DNA from: JBCBGF01 sp038526915
Lineage (GTDB): Bacteria; Pseudomonadota; Alphaproteobacteria; Rhodobacterales; Rhodobacteraceae
Assembly (NCBI GenBank): GCA_038526915.1
Contig: JBCBGF010000012.1
Location: 26,653-90,652 of the forward strand
Reading direction: 5' to 3'
Length of the DNA: 64,000 bases
Made by a program: the position numbers and the translations under genes. The notes beneath the pieces were generated by a model. That model ran no database searches and was not told the DNA's origin. It saw only the letters and a list, made by a program, of their open reading frames with translations. Of this stretch, positions 58,371 to 64,000 are shown piece by piece (position 1 is the first letter of the stretch; every line of letters begins with the position of its first letter).

Positions 58371-59276
58371 CAATTCACGAAACTCCCGCCACTCCCCCTT
58401 ACTCATCCCACTCGACTCCTGCGTCACCTCTTCCCCCGCAATCATCCGCTTCACACACTCCACCGCCTTCGCCGACAGGGTCGCCCCGCCCATACGGTAA
58501 TCCTCGAACGCGGCATAGGCGAAGGGCACCCAGTCTTTCACCATCTCGCAGATCGCCTCGGCATAGACGCGGATCTCGTATTGGGCGTGGGCGTCGGCGC
58601 GCAGGCGCAGGAAGTGGAAGAGGTTGTGGAGGTCCACCTTCCAGTACCACTGGGTATAGATGTTGGCGGGCAGGTTCATGCGGGCAAGTTCGCGGGCGAG
58701 GCCGGACTGGCCGTCCTGGCTGAGCATGGCCTGATAGTTGTCATAGGCGCGCGTGCTGTCGTCGCGCAGGATGTCGAGGACGCGCTGCGCCTCGGCCCCC
58801 TGCAAGACCTCGCCCCGGCCCTGGTTGTTCACGGTGGATTGCGCGGCCAGCGCGTCGGGGGCGGGGATGTAGAACTCGCGGTCGAGGATCGAATAGCGGG
58901 CAGAGTATTCGTTGACGTTGGCGGTGCGGTGGCGGATCCACTGGCGCGCGACGAAGACCGGCAGTTTGACGTGCAGCTTGATCTCGCACATCTCGAACGG
59001 GGTCGAGTGCCAGTGGCGCATGAGGTAGCGGATCAGGCCTTCGTCGTTCTGCACATGCTTGGTGCCGGCGCCGTAGCTGACGCGGGCGGCCTGGACGATG
59101 GCGCTGTCGTCGCCCATGTAATCGATGACGCGGACAAAGCCGTGGTCGAGGACCGGCTTGATGGAATAGAGGTGCTGTTCCATGCCCGGGGCGGTGGCGC
59201 GCAGGGTCTGGCTGGGGCGGGCCCGCAGCTCTGCGATTTCCTCTTCGGGTGTTTTCGGGGTGTTTTCCATATTCAT
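58347..59276 (-). CDS. thyX: Flavin-dependent thymidylate synthase
   Basis: 309 residues from ATG 59276, with GGAGG five bases upstream; ATGs at 59270 and 59306 are less supported. The ThyX signature reads RHRTANVNEYSARY, where the usual Ser is Asn, a form I recall from other alphaproteobacteria. Other blocks: STPFEMCEIKLHVKLPVFVARQW (in parts), WYWKVDLHNLFHFLRLRAD. It makes dTMP from dUMP with methylenetetrahydrofolate and FADH2. A sigma-70 promoter and an NrdR-box-like sequence lie upstream. Confidence 0.96.
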   Translation of the reverse strand: MNMENTPKTPEEEIAELRARPSQTLRATAPGMEQHLYSIKPVLDHGFVRVIDYMGDDSAIVQAARVSYGAGTKHVQNDEGLIRYLMRHWHSTPFEMCEIKLHVKLPVFVARQWIRHRTANVNEYSARYSILDREFYIPAPDALAAQSTVNNQGRGEVLQGAEAQRVLDILRDDSTRAYDNYQAMLSQDGQSGLARELARMNLPANIYTQWYWKVDLHNLFHFLRLRADAHAQYEIRVYAEAICEMVKDWVPFAYAAFEDYRMGGATLSAKAVECVKRMIAGEEVTQESSGMSKGEWREFRELLPVNSID

Positions 59277-59301
59277 GCCTGCCTCCACAATCGACCGCCC
59301 C

Positions 59302-59343
59302 ATCATAATGGGGTTTTGGGGGGTCTCAACACCATATGTAGCG
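59302..59343 (-). promoter_or_regulatory. thyX promoter with NrdR-box-like sequence
   Basis: Minus strand TTGAGA (59324-59329), a 16-bp spacer and TATGAT (59302-59307). ACACCATATGTAGCG (59329-59343), adjoining the -35, resembles the NrdR box ACACTATATATAGTGT. NrdR normally controls ribonucleotide reductase genes. Confidence 0.55.
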
Positions 59344-59491
59344 GGATCGGCGGGTTTCCTGTGGAGAACTATGTGAACAAGATGGGGATCTTTGGGGGCT
59401 GTGGCGGCTGGACCCCTGCGGCCAGTCCCCCCTTGACTTGTGCGTGCCGCCCAACCGCCTAGGGTGTTGCCTGCAAGTCAGGGAGTACCCA

Positions 59492-59920
59492 ATGGGAATT
59501 GAATATCTGCACACAATGGTCCGGGTGAAGGATCTTGAGGCGTCAAAGGCGTTTTACGAGCTGCTTGGGTTGGAAGAAACGCGGCGGATCGACAATGAAA
59601 AGGGGCGGTTTTCGCTGATCTTCATGTCGCCGCCGGGCCAAGAGAATGCGGCGGTCGAGATGACGTATAACTGGGATGGCGATGATGGCCTGCCCTCGGA
59701 CAGTCGGCATTTCGGGCATCTGGCGTACCGGGTGGATGATATCTATGCGATGTGCCAGCACCTGATGGATAACGGGGTGACGATCAACCGCCCGCCGCGG
59801 GATGGGCATATGGCGTTTGTGCGGTCGCCGGACAATGTGTCGGTCGAGCTATTGCAGCGGGGTGACAACCTTCCGCCGCAGGAGCCTTGGGCGAGCATGG
59901 AGAATACGGGCCATTGGTGA
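59492..59920 (+). CDS. gloA: Lactoylglutathione lyase (glyoxalase I)
   Basis: 142 residues from ATG 59492 (MGIEYLHTMVRVKDLEASKAFY), GGGAG upstream. Glyoxalase I pattern: LHTMVRV with the first metal His, GLEETRR.., NAAVEMTYNWDGDDG with a metal Glu, FGHLAYRVDDIYAM with the second His, and VSVELLQRGD with the catalytic Glu. It isomerises the methylglyoxal-glutathione hemithioacetal. The stop overlaps the GTG of the next gene. Confidence 0.92.
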   Translation: MGIEYLHTMVRVKDLEASKAFYELLGLEETRRIDNEKGRFSLIFMSPPGQENAAVEMTYNWDGDDGLPSDSRHFGHLAYRVDDIYAMCQHLMDNGVTINRPPRDGHMAFVRSPDNVSVELLQRGDNLPPQEPWASMENTGHW

Positions 59921-60651
59921 GGCTGGCGCTGGCGTTGCTGGCGGCCCATTGGGCCACGGCGGCGCCGGCGGCGTGTCGGCTGGCACTGGTGCTGGCGCTG
60001 GATGTGTCGGGGTCGGTGGATGAGCGGGAATATGTCGTTCAGTTGAACGGGGTGGCCACCGCGCTGGAGCATCCCGATGTGATGGCTGCGCTGTTGGAGT
60101 TTCCCGATGTGCCGGTGGCGCTGGCGATCTTTGAATGGTCCTCGGCCAGCTATCAACGCGAGATCCTGGGCTGGACCATGCTGGAAGATGAGGCCGCGAT
60201 TTCCGGGGTCGTGGGGCGTCTGCGCGGGTGGCAGCGGCGGCCTGCGCCCGAGGCGACGGGGCTTGGCGCGGCGTTGCGCCATGCCGCGGGGCTGTTGCGC
60301 ACGGGGCCTGCGTGCTGGGCGCAGACGATCGATGTCTCTGGCGATGGCAAGAACAACGATTGGCCTGTGCCCGCCGATCTCAAGGCCAGTGGGGAGCTGG
60401 CCGGTGTCACGGTCAATGCGCTGGCCATCGGGCAAGAGCTGTTGCGCGGCGGGGATACGCGGCGGCTGGGGATCGCGGAGCTGACCGCCTACTTTCATGC
60501 GCAACTGATCCAGGGGCCGGGGGCCTTTGTCGAAGTGGCGCTGGGCTATGACGACTATGCCAACGCGATGACACGCAAGCTTCTGCGCGAGATCAGTGCG
60601 CCGCCCCTGGGCATGACCCGCCCTGCCCCGCGCCGGTTCGCGGCGCGGTGA
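59917..60651 (+). CDS. DUF1194 exported von Willebrand factor A protein
   Basis: 244 residues from GTG 59917 (GTGA overlap with gloA). Signal peptide MRLALALLAAHWATAAPAA, then a VWA-like domain: LVLALDVSGSVDEREYVVQ carries the DxSxS metal site, and IDVSGDGKNND and ALAIGQELLRGGDTRRL follow. The two-cysteine C..C spacing (C20, C142) would allow a disulfide in the periplasm. DUF1194 proteins are common in Rhodobacteraceae and of unknown role. Confidence 0.87.
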   Translation: MRLALALLAAHWATAAPAACRLALVLALDVSGSVDEREYVVQLNGVATALEHPDVMAALLEFPDVPVALAIFEWSSASYQREILGWTMLEDEAAISGVVGRLRGWQRRPAPEATGLGAALRHAAGLLRTGPACWAQTIDVSGDGKNNDWPVPADLKASGELAGVTVNALAIGQELLRGGDTRRLGIAELTAYFHAQLIQGPGAFVEVALGYDDYANAMTRKLLREISAPPLGMTRPAPRRFAAR

Positions 60652-60660
60652 CAGACCCCG

Positions 60661-61170
60661 TCAGTAAATGTAGCGGATCTGATCGGTCCAATACCGTTCC
60701 ACGCGCTGCAGCGCCCCATTGATCGGGTCAAACCCGTCGGGTCCCAGCGCGCCTGCCTGCATCAGCCCGTCGGCATGGCGCGAAAACAGCATATGGACGA
60801 CATCGCGGATATCGCGCCCCTTTTCCGTTAGCCGCACGCGAACGGAACGGCGATCCACGTTGCAGCGTTGGTGATGCATGTACCCCATCTCGACCAGCTT
60901 CTTGAGGTTGTAGGACACGTTCGATCCCTGGTAATAGCCGCGCGTTTTGAGTTCGCCCGCCGTGACTTCGTTGTCGCCGATGTTGAACAGCAACAGCGCC
61001 TGCACCGCGTTGATCTCAAGGATGCCCAACCGCTCAAACTCATCCTTGATCACATCGAGGAGAAGCCTGTGCAGCCGCTCGACCAGGGCCAGGCTTTCCA
61101 GATACCGCTCCATAAAGCCGCGATCACCGGATCCACCGGGATCCTCCACCAGGGCGCGCTGAACAGCCAT
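60661..61170 (-). CDS. MarR-family regulator (LdtR-like)
   Basis: 169 residues from ATG 61170 with GGAGG five bases upstream. Winged HTH of MarR type: ILEINAVQALLLFNIGDNEVTAGEL, YYQGSNVSYNLKKLVEMGYMHHQRCNVDRRSVRVRLTEKG (in parts). The YYQGSNVSYNLKKLVEMGY recognition helix is strikingly like that of LdtR of Rhizobiales, which controls peptidoglycan cross-linking. Stand-alone; convergent with the DUF1194 gene. Effector unknown. Confidence 0.9.
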   Translation of the reverse strand: MAVQRALVEDPGGSGDRGFMERYLESLALVERLHRLLLDVIKDEFERLGILEINAVQALLLFNIGDNEVTAGELKTRGYYQGSNVSYNLKKLVEMGYMHHQRCNVDRRSVRVRLTEKGRDIRDVVHMLFSRHADGLMQAGALGPDGFDPINGALQRVERYWTDQIRYIY

Positions 61171-61260
61171 CCGTACCTCCGCTTGCTTCCCGTGGGCGCG
61201 AGGTTTCGGTGAAATTTCCGAACATTCAGTTAAATTGAGCGCGGTCAGTCCACGGGCCCG

Positions 61261-61530
61261 TCAAGCGTGCGGCAATCCCGTCGCCTCACGCGCGATCCGG
61301 TCGATCATGGCGCGGAACCGTTCCGGGGTTTCCGCCTGCCCAGTGACCCATTGGTAGAGATCGTGATCGTTCTCGGACAGCATCGCATCGTAGGTCTCGA
61401 TATCGGTGTCATCCAGCGTGGCCAGATGCACATCGGACCAGCGGCCCAGGATCAGGTCCATCTCTTTCGTGCCCCGCCGCCAGGATCGGATGCGCAGGCG
61501 TTTCAGTCGATCTTCCGCCAGTTCGGTCAT
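61261..61530 (-). CDS. sdhE: Succinate dehydrogenase flavinylation factor SdhE
   Basis: 89 residues. LKRLRIRSWRRGTKEMDLILGRW contains the RGxxExDLxLG-type block of SdhE/Sdh5, and ENDHDLYQWVTGQ completes the fold. SdhE helps insert FAD covalently into SdhA. Its ATG overlaps the stop of the upstream XRE gene by 4 bp (ATGA), so the two are co-translated, although the sdh operon itself is not here. Confidence 0.93.
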   Translation of the reverse strand: MTELAEDRLKRLRIRSWRRGTKEMDLILGRWSDVHLATLDDTDIETYDAMLSENDHDLYQWVTGQAETPERFRAMIDRIAREATGLPHA

Positions 61531-61931
61531 TGGCCGGTCTCCCGCAGGGCGGTCTGAAGCTGCTTTTCAAGCACCGCCAACCGGTTTGTTGCGGCGGCCA
61601 TCTGGCCCTGCACCGTCCGGATCTCGGTCAGGATGGTCGAGACTTCGGGCGTCAGCGCAGGCTCGGTCACAGGGGCCCCTACCCCTACGCCCTCGCCAGT
61701 AAGCAGCCAGCGGAAGGAGACATTGAGCACACCGGCCAGCATCTGAAGCTTGTTGGCGCGGGGTTCAGCCACATCCTGTTCCCAGGCGCGGATCGTCTTG
61801 ACCTTGACGCCCAGCTTGCGGGCCAGATCCTCATCGCTCAGGCCCAGTGCCTCGCGCGCGGCGGCGACACGGTCACCAAAGGTGGCCGCCTCGTCAGAAT
61901 ACCAATCGTCGTCGGTTCGAACTGTGTCCAA
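61527..61931 (-). CDS. XRE-family transcriptional regulator with C-terminal coiled coil
   Basis: 134 residues from TTG 61931, with AAGGGG six bases upstream; an ATG at 62009 would add a 26-residue tail without family support. HTH: FGDRVAAAREALGLSDEDLARKLGVKVKTIRAWEQDVAEPRANKLQML (in parts). The C-terminal part, ILTEIRTVQGQMAAATNRLAVLEKQLQTALRE, is a leucine-rich coiled coil that probably mediates oligomerisation. Co-transcribed with sdhE. Confidence 0.88.
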   Translation of the reverse strand: MDTVRTDDDWYSDEAATFGDRVAAAREALGLSDEDLARKLGVKVKTIRAWEQDVAEPRANKLQMLAGVLNVSFRWLLTGEGVGVGAPVTEPALTPEVSTILTEIRTVQGQMAAATNRLAVLEKQLQTALRETGQ

Positions 61932-62021
61932 GCTGTTCCCCTTGCGGTCGGGATTGGGGGTTGATGGGGTGCGGTCCTGACCATAAGGCTTGGGCGCGGG
62001 ACGGTGCAACTGGGGGCGACC

Positions 62022-63224
62022 ATGTCATTTCTGTCTGCGACACTTGGCCGGGTGAAGCCGTCACCCACCTCGGCAGTCACCACGCTCGCGCAGGAGTTGA
62101 AGGCCGCAGGTCAGGATGTGATCGGGTTGGGCGCGGGCGAGCCGGATTTTGATACGCCGAAGCGGATCCAAGACGCCGCCAAGCGCGCGATGGCGGCGGG
62201 CCATACCCGCTATACCGCGGTCGATGGCATCCCTGAGTTGAAGGCGGCGATCGTCGCCAAGTTCAAGCGCGACAACGGGCTGGACTATGCGACCGATCAG
62301 GTCAGCGTCTCGACCGGGGGCAAGCAGGTGCTGTTCAATGCGCTGATGGCGACGCTGAACCCCGGCGATGAGGTGGTGATCCCCGCGCCCTATTGGGTGA
62401 GCTATCCCGATATGGTGTTGCTGGGTGGTGGAACGCCGGTGATTGTCGAGACATCGCTGGAGACCGGGTTTCGCATGACGCCCGAGGCGTTGGAGGCGGC
62501 GATCACGCCCAAGACCAAGTGGCTGATCTTTAACTCCCCGTCGAACCCCACGGGAGCAGGCTACGACCGGACCGCACTGAAGGCGCTGACCGAGGTGCTG
62601 ATGCGCCACCCGCATGTGTGGGTGATGACCGACGATATGTACGAGCATATCGTTTTCGACGATTTCACCTTTGCGACCCCGGCAGAGGTGGAGCCTGCGC
62701 TGTATGATCGGACGCTGACGGTAAACGGGGTCAGCAAAGCCTATGGCATGACAGGCTGGCGGATTGGTTACGCGGCGGGGCCGAAGCATTTGATCGACGC
62801 GATGCGCAAGGTTCAGTCGCAATCCACCTCGAACCCCTGTTCGGTCAGCCAATGGGCGGCGGTGGAGGCGCTGAATGGCCCGCAGGACGATCTGGCCCCG
62901 AACGCCGCGATGTTCCAGCGGCGGCGGGATATGGTGGTGGAGATGCTGAACGCAGCCTCCGGCATCACCTGCCCGGTGCCCGAGGGCGCGTTCTATGTCT
63001 ATCCGTCGGTCGCGGGCTGCATCGGCAAGACCTCGGCAGGCGGCGCGGCGATCTCCGATGACGAAGCCCTCGCCCGCGCGCTTCTGGAAGAGACCGGGGT
63101 GGCCGTGGTCTTTGGCGCGGCCTTTGGGCTGTCGCCGCATTTCCGCGTTAGCTACGCTGCAGCGGATGATGTGCTGCGCGAGGCCTGCACCCGCATCCAA
63201 CGCTTTTGCGCTGGCCTGACGTGA
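62022..63224 (+). CDS. Aspartate aminotransferase-type PLP enzyme
   Basis: 400 residues from ATG 62022 (MSFLSATLGRVKPSPTSAVT). Class I/II aminotransferase fold: GLGAGEPDFDTPKRIQDAA, PAPYWVSYPDM, FNSPSNPTGAGYDR, DDMYEHIVFDDF and the PLP-lysine site NGVSKAYGMTGWRIGYAAG; the C-terminal Arg is in PHFRVSYAA. Most similar to alphaproteobacterial AspC/AatA, linking aspartate and oxaloacetate. Divergent from the XRE-sdhE operon; followed 7 bp later by a hypothetical gene. Confidence 0.94.
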   Translation: MSFLSATLGRVKPSPTSAVTTLAQELKAAGQDVIGLGAGEPDFDTPKRIQDAAKRAMAAGHTRYTAVDGIPELKAAIVAKFKRDNGLDYATDQVSVSTGGKQVLFNALMATLNPGDEVVIPAPYWVSYPDMVLLGGGTPVIVETSLETGFRMTPEALEAAITPKTKWLIFNSPSNPTGAGYDRTALKALTEVLMRHPHVWVMTDDMYEHIVFDDFTFATPAEVEPALYDRTLTVNGVSKAYGMTGWRIGYAAGPKHLIDAMRKVQSQSTSNPCSVSQWAAVEALNGPQDDLAPNAAMFQRRRDMVVEMLNAASGITCPVPEGAFYVYPSVAGCIGKTSAGGAAISDDEALARALLEETGVAVVFGAAFGLSPHFRVSYAAADDVLREACTRIQRFCAGLT

Positions 63225-63231
63225 GACCGCG

Positions 63232-63630
63232 ATGTCGATAGACCTGCCCGACTACTATTTTCGGATCCGTGAAAACGGCGCGGCGGTCTATCGCGTGACG
63301 ACCGATGCCCGCGACCGGCGGCTGGAGATGGATCAGATCGCGGTGGTGAACATCCGGCGGCGCGAGGTGAAGCCCCATGGCGACCGCAGCCTCAGCGAGG
63401 CCGACACCCGCGCGATCACCGACTGGATGGACCGGCGGCAGATGATCCTGTCAGCGCGCGAGATGGACGATATCCACCGGGCGATCGATTACCTGAACCT
63501 GACCGCGCAATGGGTGCAGTCGCGTGCGACGGCATCGCAGCTGGATGAGGTGACGGACCCGCTGTTGTTGGCGATGCATGATCTACGGTCGGTTCTGGTG
63601 CGCAAGAAGGCCGATCGGCTGAAGGGCTAG
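63232..63630 (+). CDS. Hypothetical protein, conserved-looking
   Basis: 132 residues. The N-terminal half is beta-rich with many Arg (YYFRIRENGAAVYRVTTDARDRRLEMDQIAVVNIRRREV in parts); the C-terminal half is helical (ITDWMDRRQMILSAREMDDIHRAIDYLNLTAQWVQ). No signal peptide or membrane segment. Not recognised by name, though its typical high-GC codon use suggests a core gene. Starts 7 bp after the aminotransferase stop, so it is probably co-transcribed. Confidence 0.72.
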   Translation: MSIDLPDYYFRIRENGAAVYRVTTDARDRRLEMDQIAVVNIRRREVKPHGDRSLSEADTRAITDWMDRRQMILSAREMDDIHRAIDYLNLTAQWVQSRATASQLDEVTDPLLLAMHDLRSVLVRKKADRLKG

Positions 63631-63907
63631 CCACCTCTCTTTTCCGTGAGAATTCGGGCGCTTACGTTGCACGCGCTCGCGCCGCCGTGGGGTATGTTTC
63701 AAAAATGAGCCCCGCGCACAGAGACGCAGATAAGTCTGTGCATGGGCGCACTATATTTCATCAATTCTCACGCGTCCGTGCGTTGAATGCGAGGTCGCAA
63801 TGCCCCAGATGTTCGTCATCGGAAGCGCAACACAGCCTCCCGAACAACATCAAACCCCGGGGTCACCTCCCAGACCCTCCGAACCAAAACTTGAAAGGAA
63901 CTACAAA

Positions 63908-64000
63908 ATGAAAACGCTTATCGCAGCCGCCACCCTCGTCGCCCTCTCCGCTCCGGCATTCGCTCAGATCACCGATGTTGAGGCACACTTCGCATCGGAC
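63908..64000 (+). CDS. Exported protein, N-terminal fragment (cut by window edge)
   Basis: ATG 63908 with GAAAGGAAC upstream. The first 31 residues give a classic signal peptide (MKTLIAAATLVALSAPAFA, cleavage at AFA-QI) followed by ITDVEAHFASD. Only the start is in the window, so the function is not determinable. The 277-bp region before it (63631-63907) has no convincing gene. Confidence 0.7.
   Translation, partial: MKTLIAAATLVALSAPAFAQITDVEAHFASD

Noticed and set aside
63687..63911. 74-codon plus-strand frame before the right-edge gene
   Set aside because: It is low-complexity, lacks a ribosome site and overlaps the start of the signal-peptide gene.
1..64000. CRISPR array, tRNA/rRNA genes, transposases or prophage genes
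   Set aside because: No regularly spaced repeats of CRISPR form, no cloverleaf-type sequence, and no integrase or transposase motif were noticed in a manual read; small tRNAs could still be missed.

Overview
The window is a high-GC, tightly packed chromosomal segment from an alphaproteobacterium, most likely a Roseobacter-group member of the Rhodobacteraceae. The evidence is the gene set: a glyQ/glyS pair with an interposed DUF6446 gene, a MaoC-Pta fusion next to ackA, a SAM-II riboswitch in front of metZ, DUF2842 next to purA, a phaR-phaP-phaC-phaZ locus, ThyX in place of ThyA, SdhE, and many Rhodobacteraceae-type hypotheticals. No rRNA, tRNA, CRISPR array, transposase or phage gene was seen.

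Layout. 1-2.4 kb: glycyl-tRNA synthetase operon (glyQ, FkbM methyltransferase, DUF6446, glyS, cut by the window edge). 2.5-11.7 kb: a secreted SPOR/PG-binding protein with a decayed trypsin fold, TrkH, FolE2, a glutamine amidotransferase, a GFA protein, ackA-pta and a GNAT protein. 11.7-13 kb: metZ behind a SAM-II riboswitch and terminator. 13-16.3 kb: hydrolase, GST and an AT-richer island of three orphan genes beside a small inverted-repeat element. 16.7-24.6 kb: purA, membrane proteins, secG, pyrG and small genes. 24.6-32.2 kb: a PhnD-like protein, a complete polar amino-acid-type ABC transporter, then an amidotransferase and a glutamine-synthetase-like ligase that may process the imported substrate, and a DegT aminotransferase. 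32.2-37.7 kb: LysR and the PHB storage genes with repeated PhaR-type palindromes. 38.5-48.2 kb: a compact minus-strand catabolic cluster built around a HisD/HpsN-type dehydrogenase, an SDR, two double-SnoaL proteins, a bicupin, a MetE-like protein and a LacI regulator. Two near-identical palindromes mark its two promoters. 49-52.4 kb: ArsR-SRPBCC fusion, MAPEG, thrS. 52.6-55.2 kb: a bufferin-type RiPP operon (DUF2282 precursor, DUF692/MNIO enzyme, DUF2063 partner, DoxX). 55.2-64 kb: cold-shock protein, a repeat-rich intergenic region, a two-gene AT-richer module of unknown function, thyX, gloA, a DUF1194 VWA protein, regulators, sdhE, an aminotransferase and a truncated exported protein.

The parts most worth follow-up are the LacI-governed catabolic cluster, the bufferin operon, the two-gene module at 56.9-58.4 kb with the repeats before it, and a MITE-like repeat present in two inverted copies whose terminal arms have changed together. 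Two further points concern start codons: homology and ribosome-binding sites suggest that the pta fusion starts at ATT and one ABC permease at ATC. All functional calls rest on reading the translated sequence and remembered family features; no database search was run.
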